A DNA stretch of 64,000 nt from [Clostridium] fimetarium (GTDB lineage: Bacteria > Bacillota > Clostridia > Lachnospirales > Lachnospiraceae). The notes below the pieces were generated by a model. The model ran no database searches. It saw only the letters and a program-made list of their open reading frames with translations, and was not told the DNA's origin. Numbering within the stretch: position 1 is the stretch's first letter; each line of letters starts with the position of its first letter. Shown piece after piece: positions 7,659-16,331 of the stretch. Location: NCBI RefSeq assembly GCF_900111235.1, contig NZ_FOJI01000006.1, positions 1 through 64,000 on the forward strand, in the 5' to 3' direction. The translations under genes were made by a program, and so were the position numbers.

Positions 7659-8465
7659 ATGCAAATCAAAGATGTTGAAAAGCATACAGGCCTTACCAAA
7701 AGGAGCATAAAGCTATACGAAGAAAAAGGGTTGCTAAAACCAGAAAAAAATGAAGAGAATGGATATCGAAATTACATTGAAACAGATGTTGAGTGTCTAA
7801 AAAAGATTAAAATGTATAGAAGTCTTGAGTTTTCACTTGATGAAATTAAACTGATATTGATGTCATCTGATAAAAAAGAAGAAATCTATAATTCACATCT
7901 AAAAGAGATTGAATTAAAAATCAATCGATTTCAAATGGCTAGAAGTTTTACTATGCAGCTTAAAGACGATGAGATAATTGAAGACACCGATTCAGTTAGA
8001 GAATTTATGGAAGACATTAGTGAAAATAGTAAAGATACATATTGGAATCCTCATATCAATCTTAGTGAACTGCCGCTTTGGACAGCTCTTTTTGGGGGAA
8101 TAGTAGCATCATTCTTACCAAGTTACTTTTTTACATGGTATATTATTTTGGCTTTGACAATTGCAACTAGTTCGTTCACAACTGTATACTTTATATTAAA
8201 AAAAGAAAATAATATTGATAATAGCATGACAAAGAATATAGTGAAAACATTTGCAATGGCGTTGGGGCTTTTAGATTACGAATTTCTATTTTTTAAGTTA
8301 TTCAATATTGGTGTAGATGCCTGTATAAAAAGACTCAGTGAAAGCGTTACTATAGTTACTACCATGCAACTTTTGGGACTTGGATTGGTAGCTATAATTT
8401 CTTGCATGCTTCCACTTGCACTGTATGTGCTGCATTTAAAAAAGAAAAAGAATAGGAATGAGTGA
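7659..8465 (+). CDS. Membrane-anchored MerR-family regulator
   Basis: A 268-aa protein. Residues 1-70 are a MerR winged helix (IKDVEKHTGLTKRSIKLYEEKGL), followed by a coiled-coil dimerisation helix to about residue 110. The C-terminal half holds about three to four hydrophobic segments: LWTALFGGIVASFL with YIILALTIA, VKTFAMALGLL, and LLGLGLVAIISCMLPLAL, ending in a lysine-rich tail. There is no usual ligand pocket, so the membrane part may sense the signal. The ATG at 7659 follows AAAGGAG. It is 40 bp upstream of a flavodoxin-fold oxidoreductase, probably its target. Confidence 0.8.
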   Translation: MQIKDVEKHTGLTKRSIKLYEEKGLLKPEKNEENGYRNYIETDVECLKKIKMYRSLEFSLDEIKLILMSSDKKEEIYNSHLKEIELKINRFQMARSFTMQLKDDEIIEDTDSVREFMEDISENSKDTYWNPHINLSELPLWTALFGGIVASFLPSYFFTWYIILALTIATSSFTTVYFILKKENNIDNSMTKNIVKTFAMALGLLDYEFLFFKLFNIGVDACIKRLSESVTIVTTMQLLGLGLVAIISCMLPLALYVLHLKKKKNRNE

Positions 8466-8505
8466 CCTTACTTCTTATCTTAATGGAAATATCAGGAGAA
8501 AAAAA

Positions 8506-9123
8506 ATGAAAGTATTGATCGTTTATTGTCACCCAAGTAATAATAGTTTTACTTATCGTTTAAAAGAAGAATTTATAAGAGGATTGGTTGCAGCGGGTCA
8601 TCAGTATGAAGTTTCAGATCTATATAGAATGAACTTTAATGAAACACTATCTGAAAATGAATATCTTAGAGAAGGTTTCTATGATGATAGACTTACAATA
8701 CCGGAAGATGTATTAGTGGAGCAAAATAAAATTAATACAGCCGATATGATTACATTTATTTATCCAGTATTTTGGACTGAGGCACCAGCAAAATTAGTTG
8801 GTTGGATTCAAAGAGTTTTTACGTTTGGCTTTGCATATGGAGATGCGCCAACAATGAAGCAATTAGATAAGGCTTTATTCCTGGTTTGCATGGGTGGAAA
8901 TTTAAATGATACTGTTCGACAAGAACAAGTCAAAGCAATGAAAACGGTAATGCTTGGTGATAGAATTAGTAACCGTGCAAAAGAAAAAGAAATGATTGTA
9001 TTTGATCAAATGACGAGAGAATATGGCAATGAAGGAAAGCACGAAGAGGGTAAGCAAGGAAAACGTGAGGAAAATATAATAACCTTTTTGAAAAAAACAT
9101 ATGAAATTGGTTACGGATTATAA
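8506..9123 (+). CDS. Flavodoxin-fold NAD(P)H oxidoreductase (NQO-like)
   Basis: A 205-aa member of the Flavodoxin_2 family (NQO1/KefF/MdaB-like). It begins VLIVYCHPSNNSF, the flavin phosphate loop, and contains FIYPVFWTEAPAKLVGWIQRVF, the signature surface helix. Such enzymes reduce quinones or diffusible electrophiles by two electrons. The start at 8506 follows AGGAGAA; an upstream in-frame ATG at 8458 overlaps the MerR stop and lacks a ribosome site. The C-terminal stretch is unusually rich in Lys, Glu and Gly (about residues 175-190). Confidence 0.85.
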   Translation: MKVLIVYCHPSNNSFTYRLKEEFIRGLVAAGHQYEVSDLYRMNFNETLSENEYLREGFYDDRLTIPEDVLVEQNKINTADMITFIYPVFWTEAPAKLVGWIQRVFTFGFAYGDAPTMKQLDKALFLVCMGGNLNDTVRQEQVKAMKTVMLGDRISNRAKEKEMIVFDQMTREYGNEGKHEEGKQGKREENIITFLKKTYEIGYGL

Positions 9124-9170
9124 TTTGAACTTTTTATTTTCTTATTTGAAAGTGGGGGATTTAATATAAG

Positions 9171-9875
9171 ATGGGAAAAAAAGCAAAGCGAATAAAACTT
9201 ATAATTTTATTATTTATAATACTGTTCTTTATATCGATAACAGTTTTTTTCGTTTATATAAATCCCAAGATACATTCCCAAAAGGTGTATACAGCTGAAG
9301 AATTAGGGATAACAGTTATCGTGAGTGCTTACGATATAGATGGAGATGGAATAGATGACTATACTGATATATTACAAGGGGCACGACAGTATATAGCAAC
9401 AAAGCCAAAGTATGAAAGCAATTACTATGATGGAGGATATCCGGATGATGGAACTGGAGTCTGCACAGATGTTATATGGAAAGCATTTCAAAATGCTGGA
9501 TATAATTTAAAGGGAATGGTCGATGAGGATATAAAAAGTAATTTGAATGCATATTCTATGATTGTTAAGCCTGAACCGAATATAGATTTTCGGAGAGTTA
9601 AAACTTTGAAGATTTTTTTTGATAGAAACTCGGAAAATTTATCTACAGATTTTTCAAATCCAGAAGAATGGCAAGCTGGGGATATTGTAATATTTCCAAA
9701 TCATATTGCGATATGTTCAGATAAACGCAATTCAAAAGGAATACCATTTATTATTCATCATGATGGCTTCGGTGCAAGAGAGGTGAATGAAATTGAAAAC
9801 TATACAGTAGTAGGGCATTATCGCATGGTTAATCAATCATCCATAGAAACAGGTTCCACGGAATCAATAAAATGA
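9171..9875 (+). CDS. DUF1287 exported protein
   Basis: A 234-aa protein with a basic N-terminus and a single hydrophobic anchor (about residues 11-30), so the rest is outside the cell. The body matches DUF1287, an NlpC/P60-like or amidase-like family: DGTGVCTDVIWKAFQNAGY carries the probable catalytic Cys, and GDIVIFPNHIAICSD with FIIHHDGFGA holds probable catalytic His residues. A cell-wall hydrolase or sensor role is likely. It ends just before the 14-bp tandem repeats. Confidence 0.8.
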   Translation: MGKKAKRIKLIILLFIILFFISITVFFVYINPKIHSQKVYTAEELGITVIVSAYDIDGDGIDDYTDILQGARQYIATKPKYESNYYDGGYPDDGTGVCTDVIWKAFQNAGYNLKGMVDEDIKSNLNAYSMIVKPEPNIDFRRVKTLKIFFDRNSENLSTDFSNPEEWQAGDIVIFPNHIAICSDKRNSKGIPFIIHHDGFGAREVNEIENYTVVGHYRMVNQSSIETGSTESIK

Positions 9876-9887
9876 TACCTATATTTA

Positions 9888-9943
9888 AAACACAAATTAT
9901 AGAATGTAAATTACCGAATACAAATTACGGAATACAAATTATA
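9888..9943 (+). repeat. Four tandem 14-bp repeats
   Basis: Units start at 9888, 9902, 9916 and 9930, with the core RAAYRYAAATTA; the last two are nearly identical (GAATACAAATTA). They lie between a stop codon and a terminator and are probably slippage-generated. Confidence 0.6.
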
Positions 9944-9951
9944 AAAAAAAA

Positions 9952-9988
9952 GCAATTGACCATAAACGGTTGATTGTTTTTTTTACGT
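9952..9988 (+). terminator. Rho-independent terminator
   Basis: CAATTGACC pairs with GGTTGATTG (two G-U pairs) around a short loop, then T8. It ends the DUF1287 transcript. Confidence 0.75.
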
Positions 9989-10007
9989 AAATTAATCATT
10001 TTAGATA

Positions 10008-10035
10008 TTGACAAATATCGAACTCATAGTACAAT
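10008..10035 (+). promoter_or_regulatory. Promoter of the TetR gene
   Basis: TTGACA at 10008-10013 and TACAAT at 10030-10035 with 16-bp spacing. A transcript from here would carry a leader of about 100 nt. Confidence 0.55.
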
Positions 10036-10142
10036 AAATATAACGACGGTATAATAAATGTAACCTAGGTAATAGAATACATCATTCTTACAAATTCAAT
10101 AATAGAATTCATAAGGTAGAAAGTGTTAGGAGAAAAGAAAAT

Positions 10143-10775
10143 ATGGGAAATAAGAAAAAGGAAACATTAATTCAATTTAACAGAAGTAATATAATAGAAT
10201 CCGCAAAACAACTGTTTAAAATCAAAGGAGTTGAACAGACAACCATGGATGATATTGCAAAGGAAGCCGATTATAGTAAATCAACAATATATGTGTACTT
10301 TAAAAGTAAAGAAGAAATATATAACAGTATTGCTTGTGAATATATGAATCTATTAAAAAAAGGACTAGAAGATTGTACAAGGGAGTTAGATGATTTTGAG
10401 GCTTGTTATTATAAAATATGTAATACGATTTTAGAATTTCAGGAACAATTTCCACTATATTTTGAAACTTTGATTGGGGAAATCAACGTGGATATAATAC
10501 AGCTTGAAAAAGATAGCGTTTTGAAAGAAATATATAATACAGGTGAAGAGATTAATGACATAATTACTAAGCTTTTACAATTTGGTATTGATCATCAATT
10601 TATCCGTAAGGATATTGAGTTGATTCCAACCGTTTTTTATCTTTGGTCTGGTATAAGTGGAATTGTTTTATTGGCTCAGCGAAAGAAAAAATATTTAGAA
10701 TTACGAATGGAACTTAGTCTTGAAGATTATTTAAACTACAGTTTTAAAATGTTACTGAAGTCAATCATAAACTGA
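10143..10775 (+). CDS. TetR-family regulator
   Basis: A 210-aa regulator with a TetR helix-turn-helix at about residues 20-65 (TTMDDIAKEADYSKSTIYVYFKSK) and a variable helical ligand domain. The start follows AGGAGAAAAG. It is 105 bp upstream of the heme/FMN membrane protein on the same strand with no terminator between, so it probably controls that gene. Confidence 0.88.
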   Translation: MGNKKKETLIQFNRSNIIESAKQLFKIKGVEQTTMDDIAKEADYSKSTIYVYFKSKEEIYNSIACEYMNLLKKGLEDCTRELDDFEACYYKICNTILEFQEQFPLYFETLIGEINVDIIQLEKDSVLKEIYNTGEEINDIITKLLQFGIDHQFIRKDIELIPTVFYLWSGISGIVLLAQRKKKYLELRMELSLEDYLNYSFKMLLKSIIN

Positions 10776-10880
10776 ATTGATTCAATGAATGAAACTGAAT
10801 GAATGAAATCAAATTAAATTAATTCAAAGTAATCTAAGTGATTTATTATAATTTAAATTTATTTAAATAAATCTTGGATT

Positions 10881-11609
10881 ATGAAATATAAAATATTTGT
10901 AAACTTGGATTTGAGTGCCGCAGAAGTGGCAGATTGGAGCATTATGATATTTGGAATTATAGCAGCAACAATTCTATTGATATTAATATCAAAGTTTTTC
11001 ACAAAGAGGATTCCTATGAAAAAGCTAGATCGATTCATGGCGAAAATACATAGTATATTGGGATTTTTACTTATTATTGTATTACTAATACATCTGATAC
11101 AGTCATTTTCATTATTTGATTCCAGACCAATTTACATATATATTTTGGGCGTCAGTTTAGTTATTTGTATAATAGTAGTGGCAGCAAGTTATTATTTTAG
11201 AAAGCAGTTAGGAAATAAATGGATTAAAGTACATAGAATATTTGCCTTGATTACAGTAATACTAGTAGTGTGCCATATAGGCAGTTGTCTTTATAGTGTT
11301 ACGAGCTATCAAAAAGTAGTAAACAATATTGTGATTTCAGAAATTGATGTGACTCATATACCAGATGGAATTTATGAGGGGGAGTATGATGTTAAATACA
11401 TATATGCTAAGGTTGAAGTTACAGTTAAACATGGGAAAATAGCGGATATCAACATACTTGAACATAGAAACGAACGTGGTGGTCCAGCTGAAAAAATTAC
11501 AACTAATATAATAAATGAACAAAAAATTGATGTTGATGCAGTTAGTGGAGCAACAAATTCAAGCAGAGTAATTAAGAAAGCAGTAGAAAATGCATTAATG
11601 AATAGATAA
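10881..11609 (+). CDS. Four-helix heme b membrane protein fused to an FMN-binding domain
   Basis: A 242-aa electron-transfer protein. Four hydrophobic helices occupy residues about 18-140. His57/His71 and His118/His132 form two HX13H pairs, matching bis-heme ligation in ferric-reductase-like cytochromes. Residues about 160-242 form an extracytoplasmic FMN-binding domain ending in VSGATNSS, where Thr225 is the expected site of covalent flavin attachment by an ApbE transferase. No apbE is in the window. A role in trans-membrane electron transfer to an external acceptor is likely. The ribosome site is weak, so coupling to the TetR transcript is possible. Confidence 0.8.
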   Translation: MKYKIFVNLDLSAAEVADWSIMIFGIIAATILLILISKFFTKRIPMKKLDRFMAKIHSILGFLLIIVLLIHLIQSFSLFDSRPIYIYILGVSLVICIIVVAASYYFRKQLGNKWIKVHRIFALITVILVVCHIGSCLYSVTSYQKVVNNIVISEIDVTHIPDGIYEGEYDVKYIYAKVEVTVKHGKIADINILEHRNERGGPAEKITTNIINEQKIDVDAVSGATNSSRVIKKAVENALMNR

Positions 11610-11664
11610 CTATCATTTGGCTCGTTTGTTTGTCGCCCAAATAAAAAATATTATTAAATAATAT

Positions 11665-11693
11665 TTGACAAACGTTTATTAATAACTTATGAT
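11665..11693 (+). promoter_or_regulatory. Promoter of the SGNH hydrolase gene
   Basis: TTGACA at 11665-11670 and TATGAT at 11688-11693, 17-bp spacing. Confidence 0.65.
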
Positions 11694-11740
11694 GTAGCTA
11701 TAAATACTATGTAATATAGTAATAAAAAAGGCGGCTGATT

Positions 11741-12451
11741 ATGATAAGAAAAATGTTAGAGCAAATGATAAATATAGAATTATTTGGAGATTCAATTTTA
11801 AAGGGAATTCAGGTAAATCCGATAAATAAAAAGTATTATATTAATAATGAGATTGATATAGAAACGTTAAGTGAAAAATACTTGCTTCATATTAAAAATT
11901 ATTCGAGTTTTGGATGTACGGTTACGAAGGGGAATAATTTACTCAAAAAAAGACTAGAAAAAAATATTGCATGTGATGCAATTATAATGGACTATGGTGG
12001 TAATGATTGTGATTATAATTGGAGAGCTATTTCAGAAAATCCAGAAGGTAATTATTCGCCTAATACCCCTATTGAAATTTTTACAGAAACTTATTGTGAT
12101 ATTATTGATACATTAAGGAAAAAAGGTATTTTACCTATATTGACAACATTACCCCCATTACAAGCGCAAAACTTTTTTGATTGGTTTTGTAAAGATCTAA
12201 ACAAAAAGAATATTTTGAAATGGCTTGGTGAAATCAAAAATATTTACTATCATCAAGAGATATACTCTAAGGCGGTCGAAAAAATTGCATTTGAAAAACA
12301 TGTTCCACTAGTTGATTTAAGAGGGGCATTTCTAAAGGCTGAAAATATGAGTGAATTGTTTTGTGAGGACGGAACTCATCCAAATACAGCTGGTCAAAAA
12401 GTCATCGCATCATCATTTAATGATTTTGCAGATGGATTCTTATATGCTTAA
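11741..12451 (+). CDS. SGNH/GDSL-family hydrolase
   Basis: A 236-aa esterase-type hydrolase without a signal peptide, so cytoplasmic. The catalytic blocks are visible: FGDSIL with Ser18 (block I), Gly in SSFGCTVTKG (block II), GGND with Asn88 (block III), and DGTHPN with Asp210 and His213 (block V). It might deacylate a polysaccharide, lipid or small ester; the sequence does not say which. It is a single-gene unit between a promoter and a terminator. Confidence 0.88.
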   Translation: MIRKMLEQMINIELFGDSILKGIQVNPINKKYYINNEIDIETLSEKYLLHIKNYSSFGCTVTKGNNLLKKRLEKNIACDAIIMDYGGNDCDYNWRAISENPEGNYSPNTPIEIFTETYCDIIDTLRKKGILPILTTLPPLQAQNFFDWFCKDLNKKNILKWLGEIKNIYYHQEIYSKAVEKIAFEKHVPLVDLRGAFLKAENMSELFCEDGTHPNTAGQKVIASSFNDFADGFLYA

Positions 12452-12471
12452 TATAAAAAAATATAACATTG

Positions 12472-12506
12472 GACGCACTCATTTTTATTATATGGGTGCG
12501 TTTTTA
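12472..12506 (+). terminator. Rho-independent terminator
   Basis: ACGCACTC pairs with GGGTGCGT, followed by a T-run. It ends the SGNH hydrolase gene; its T-run overlaps the next -35 box. Confidence 0.8.
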
Positions 12507-12531
12507 CATGCATACAGAAATGTGTTATAAT
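12503..12531 (+). promoter_or_regulatory. Promoter of the GGDEF-EAL gene
   Basis: TTTACA at 12503-12508 and the consensus TATAAT at 12526-12531, spaced 17 bp. Confidence 0.6.
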
Positions 12532-12597
12532 CTTCGAGGGATAAAATCCTTGATAAAATAAAAATAAAGTATTTGTTATATATAACAACGGAGGACT

Positions 12598-15000
12598 ATG
12601 AAAAAAAAGAGCTCAATTAAGAAACAGCTAAATGTTTTTACAATTAGCACTTCTGTTATGATTATTGGATTGGGATGTTTAATGGCTATATATATTTTCT
12701 TTTCCATATATAAACAATCAGTAATAGATAGTACAAAAACCGCAGTTTATGGTTTGAAATCTAATGTTTTAGAAGAAGGTAAAGAACAAATTTCTTCTTT
12801 TTCTGAGAACTTAATTGTTCTATCGGAAACCACATTATTAGAGGATGTTAGTAAGAGGCAAACCATCTGGGATAATTACATTAATTCTGTTGGAAGTCAT
12901 AATATTGAGTTAGTCCAAATTTGGAATGATAACACAATGGTTTTCGAAAAAAATACCTGTTTAGATAACAATATCGTAAATTTTATTGCTCCCGATGGAG
13001 ATAATGGAGTTATTATGCTCAAGGGAAGTAATGATGCTGGAATTTATTTAATTTGTTCAACATTAATCAAAGATGAGAATGGTGATACAATTGGAAAAAT
13101 CAAAATAGCACAGCAACTTTCAGATCAAAGCTTTATAAATGATACAAAAAGAATAACGGGATCAGAAGCAACAATTTTCATCGGAAACAAACGGTTTCTA
13201 ACAACCATAAAAAAGGACGGTGTCTATCAAACAGGGACTACAATGGATCCAAAAGTTGAAGAAGCAGTATTAAATAAAGGCAATGAATATATAGGAAAAG
13301 TAAATATTCTTGGAGAACCTTATATCGTTTCTTATGCTCCTATTTTTGATATGAACAATCAACCCATTGGTGCTTTCTTTGTCGGAAAATCAGTGGCATC
13401 TGCCTACAAATTTCAACTTCATATTACAGTATATATGCTGATATTGGGAGGCCTTCTACTTTTCCTCTTTTATTATATTGCTAGACGTTGGCTTATTGAA
13501 CATATAATAAATCCTATACAAAGGGTTTCTGAATCCATAAAAAAGATTGCGGAGGAAGATTATGAGCATTTACATGATATGCCAAAGACGAAAAGTATAG
13601 AGCTTGAAACACTACAGACATCAATACAAATCATGGGTGATTCAATTGTGAATCAAAAAAAGAAACTGGAAACAATAGCTTACATAGATGTGCTTACAAG
13701 CCTTCCCAATAGGGCAAGTCTATACGGAAAGTATAAAGACATTTCCTTGGTTGAAAATGAACATAGTTTATCTGTGATGTTCGATATTGATGTAGATAAT
13801 TTGAAGTACATCAATCATCTATTTGGTCAAGTGGTGGGAGACAGATTGTTATGTCAAGTTTCTGATATATTGAAGATGATTATATATTTATACCCGGAGT
13901 ATCAAATCTATAGGATTGCAGGGGATGAATTTGTTGTCTGCAAAGAGGGAGATTATACGCTAGATGAAATACGGACTATGGCTCAAAATATTTTGTCCCT
14001 ATTTGAGAAAAGCTTTTCGGTGGACCAATATAACATTAGCATGACGGTAAGTGTGGGCGTGGCTTACACAAGTTCCTGCTCAGGGAAAAATTGTATCATA
14101 TGTACAGGAGAGTGCAAAGATCGTCTTGAAACGCTTTTAAAAAAAGCAGAAGACGCAATGAATCGAGTAAAAACAAATGGAAAAAATAATTTCATTATAT
14201 TTGATCCTTCAATGAATGCGCTTATTGAGCGTAAAGCCTTATTGCAGCAAGAGTTAAAGGAGGCCTTGAAAAATGAGAATTTAATGGTTTATTATCAACC
14301 AAAGTATAATATTAAAACAAGTTCCTATGATGGATTTGAAGCACTGATTAGATGGAAGCATCCCCAAAAAGGTTTTATATCACCAGTAGATTTTATTCCA
14401 GTGGCAGAAGAAACAAATCTGATTAATGAAATTGGGGCTTGGGTATTAGAAAAGTCCTGTGTCTTTATAAAAGAATTTAATATTAAGTTTGGTAAAGAAT
14501 TTAATGTAGCAGTTAATGTCTCTGCAGTTCAATTACTCAGTGATGGTTTTGAAGAATATGTATGTAAAGTGTTAGAAAAATATAAGTTAGAACCTCAGTA
14601 TCTTGAATTAGAAATTACAGAATCAGTTTTTGTTAATTCAATTGATATTGCATATGAAAAATTAAAAATTCTTAGAAGTATGAATATTAGCATTGCACTA
14701 GATGACTTTGGTACTGGGTATTCTTCATTTACCTATTTGAAGGCGCTTCCTATTACAACATTAAAGCTTGATAAAACATTTATAGATGATATTGTATCTG
14801 ATGAAGTTGCCTTAAAAATCGCGGAAAGTGTAATCCAAATCGGAAAAAGTTGTGGTTTGGAAGTTGTTGTTGAGGGAGTAGAAACCGTGGAACAGTTCCA
14901 ACTTTTATCAAAATTGGAATGTGACTATATTCAGGGCTATTATTTTTCAAAACCTGTTTCAGAACAAGCAATTTATTCGATATTTGAAGAAGAAAAGTAA
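12598..15000 (+). CDS. Cache-HAMP-GGDEF-EAL cyclic-di-GMP enzyme
   Basis: An 800-aa membrane protein: TM1 at about 17-38, an extracellular Cache-like sensor to about 278 (VSYAPIFDMNNQPIGAFFVGKS-type end), TM2 at about 279-300, HAMP, GGDEF (about 355-545) and EAL (about 555-800). The GGDEF signature reads AGDEF (Ala441 to Phe445), a variant that is active in some proteins. The EAL domain keeps EALIRW (Glu581), NVS, ITES, DDFGTGYSS, the Lys in LKLDK and VVEGVE, so phosphodiesterase activity is likely. Unusual: four cysteines, Cys494-x4-Cys499-x2-Cys502-x3-Cys506, lie between the GGDEF signature and the EAL domain, suggesting a metal or redox input. Confidence 0.88.
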   Translation: MKKKSSIKKQLNVFTISTSVMIIGLGCLMAIYIFFSIYKQSVIDSTKTAVYGLKSNVLEEGKEQISSFSENLIVLSETTLLEDVSKRQTIWDNYINSVGSHNIELVQIWNDNTMVFEKNTCLDNNIVNFIAPDGDNGVIMLKGSNDAGIYLICSTLIKDENGDTIGKIKIAQQLSDQSFINDTKRITGSEATIFIGNKRFLTTIKKDGVYQTGTTMDPKVEEAVLNKGNEYIGKVNILGEPYIVSYAPIFDMNNQPIGAFFVGKSVASAYKFQLHITVYMLILGGLLLFLFYYIARRWLIEHIINPIQRVSESIKKIAEEDYEHLHDMPKTKSIELETLQTSIQIMGDSIVNQKKKLETIAYIDVLTSLPNRASLYGKYKDISLVENEHSLSVMFDIDVDNLKYINHLFGQVVGDRLLCQVSDILKMIIYLYPEYQIYRIAGDEFVVCKEGDYTLDEIRTMAQNILSLFEKSFSVDQYNISMTVSVGVAYTSSCSGKNCIICTGECKDRLETLLKKAEDAMNRVKTNGKNNFIIFDPSMNALIERKALLQQELKEALKNENLMVYYQPKYNIKTSSYDGFEALIRWKHPQKGFISPVDFIPVAEETNLINEIGAWVLEKSCVFIKEFNIKFGKEFNVAVNVSAVQLLSDGFEEYVCKVLEKYKLEPQYLELEITESVFVNSIDIAYEKLKILRSMNISIALDDFGTGYSSFTYLKALPITTLKLDKTFIDDIVSDEVALKIAESVIQIGKSCGLEVVVEGVETVEQFQLLSKLECDYIQGYYFSKPVSEQAIYSIFEEEK

Positions 15001-15009
15001 AAACTTGTT

Positions 15010-15460
15010 TTGATATAAGAGGTTGAGGTTGATAATATTTTATATTAAACATTATTTATAGAAATTACTCTTGAAAATTATCAACAAACAAGTTATGATA
15101 GGCGAGTAATTGAAATGAAAATTAGCTGCACTTTTTTGATGTCTAATGTACTGTGATTATATACAGACATGAGGACGAAATTAAATGGTGTCAGCACATA
15201 CATATTTATAATTGGACTTCATTATGGAAGTCTCATTATCAATAGGAATATTATAAATCAGACAGTCTTGACCTAAAAAACATAACAGGCAGGAACTAAA
15301 AAGAATTATTCCATTTTTAAGATTATTTTAGGCATAATTGGATAAAACTTTAATTTGGTTCGATATACAGCGCTTGTTTACTTTTTACAATAGATTTTTC
15401 TATTGTAGGTAAACAGGCGCTTTTTAATATTTTGTTGGAAGAAAAGGAGTTGGAAAGACG
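15010..15460 (+). promoter_or_regulatory. Long leader region of panBC
   Basis: TTGATA at 15010-15015 and TAATAT at 15033-15038 (17-bp spacing) would start a leader of more than 400 nt ahead of panB. It contains a small GACTTC-ATTATG-GAAGTC hairpin at about 15214-15231 and ends in the terminator at 15370-15426. This layout suits transcription attenuation. A pan-type RNA motif is known upstream of panB in other Firmicutes, but I cannot confirm its consensus here. No coding frame of note is present. Confidence 0.4.
15370..15426 (+). terminator. Strong terminator 35 nt before panB
   Basis: GCGCTTGTTTAC at 15370-15381 pairs with GTAAACAGGCGC at 15409-15420, with an inner ACAATAGA/TCTATTGT stem and T5. 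It is 370 nt beyond the previous stop codon but adjacent to panB, so it more likely regulates panBC than ends the upstream gene. Confidence 0.8.
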
Positions 15461-16288
15461 ATGAAAAATACAGTAACTACAATACAAGAGCAAAAAATGA
15501 TGAAAGATAAAATAACGATGCTTACAGCATATGATTATTCTACTGCAAAACGAATGGATGAAGCTGGAATTAATTCGATTTTAGTGGGTGATTCGCTTGG
15601 AATGGTAATGCTTGGATACGAAGATACTTTGTCCGTGACTATGGAGGATATGATTCACCATGCAGCAGCAGTTGCAAGAGGCTGTGAAAATGCACTTATA
15701 GTCGTAGATATGCCATTTATGTCATACCAAACATCTGTTTATGATGCTGTTAATAATGCTGGGCGACTTATGAAAGAAGGTCGTGCAAATGCCGTAAAGC
15801 TAGAGGGAGGGGAAAAGGTATGTCCTCAGATAAAAGCAATTGTGGACGCCTCCATTCCCGTTGTGGCACATCTTGGATTGATGCCTCAGTCTGTAAATGC
15901 ATTTGGTGGATTCAAAGTACAAGGAAGAGATGAAGAGGCTGCAAGAAAGTTACTTCTAGATGCTAAGGCTGTTGAGGCGGCCGGTGCATTTGCAGTAGTA
16001 CTTGAATGTGTGCCATACAAATTGGCAAGTCTGATTTCGCAATCTATTCGTATTCCGACGATTGGAATTGGTGCAGGAGCTGGCTGTGATGGTCAGGTTT
16101 TGGTATATCAAGATATGTTAGCAATGTTTTCAGGATTCAGACCAAAGTTTGTAAAATGTTTTTCCAATGTTGGTGAAGTGATGACAGTTGCATTTAAACA
16201 GTATATAGAGGAAACAAAGGCTGGTACATTTCCAGGAGAAGAACATACATTTCAAATAGCAGATGAAATCATTGAGAAATTATATTAA
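15461..16288 (+). CDS. panB: Ketopantoate hydroxymethyltransferase
   Basis: First committed step of pantothenate synthesis: adds a hydroxymethyl group from methylene-tetrahydrofolate to alpha-ketoisovalerate. At 275 aa it has family length. [29 protein letters not shown] (metal-binding Asp), VKLEGG, and [19 protein letters not shown] with FVKCF are typical. AAGGAG precedes the start. panC follows after 31 bp in the same operon; panD is absent. Confidence 0.96.
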   Translation: MKNTVTTIQEQKMMKDKITMLTAYDYSTAKRMDEAGINSILVGDSLGMVMLGYEDTLSVTMEDMIHHAAAVARGCENALIVVDMPFMSYQTSVYDAVNNAGRLMKEGRANAVKLEGGEKVCPQIKAIVDASIPVVAHLGLMPQSVNAFGGFKVQGRDEEAARKLLLDAKAVEAAGAFAVVLECVPYKLASLISQSIRIPTIGIGAGAGCDGQVLVYQDMLAMFSGFRPKFVKCFSNVGEVMTVAFKQYIEETKAGTFPGEEHTFQIADEIIEKLY

Positions 16289-16331
16289 CGAGTTATAATA
16301 CTTAAAAAGATGAGCAGAAATGGAGAAAAGC

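Noticed and set aside
9888-9943. Replication origin iterons
   Set aside because: Four 14-bp units without any replication gene nearby; simple slippage repeats are enough.
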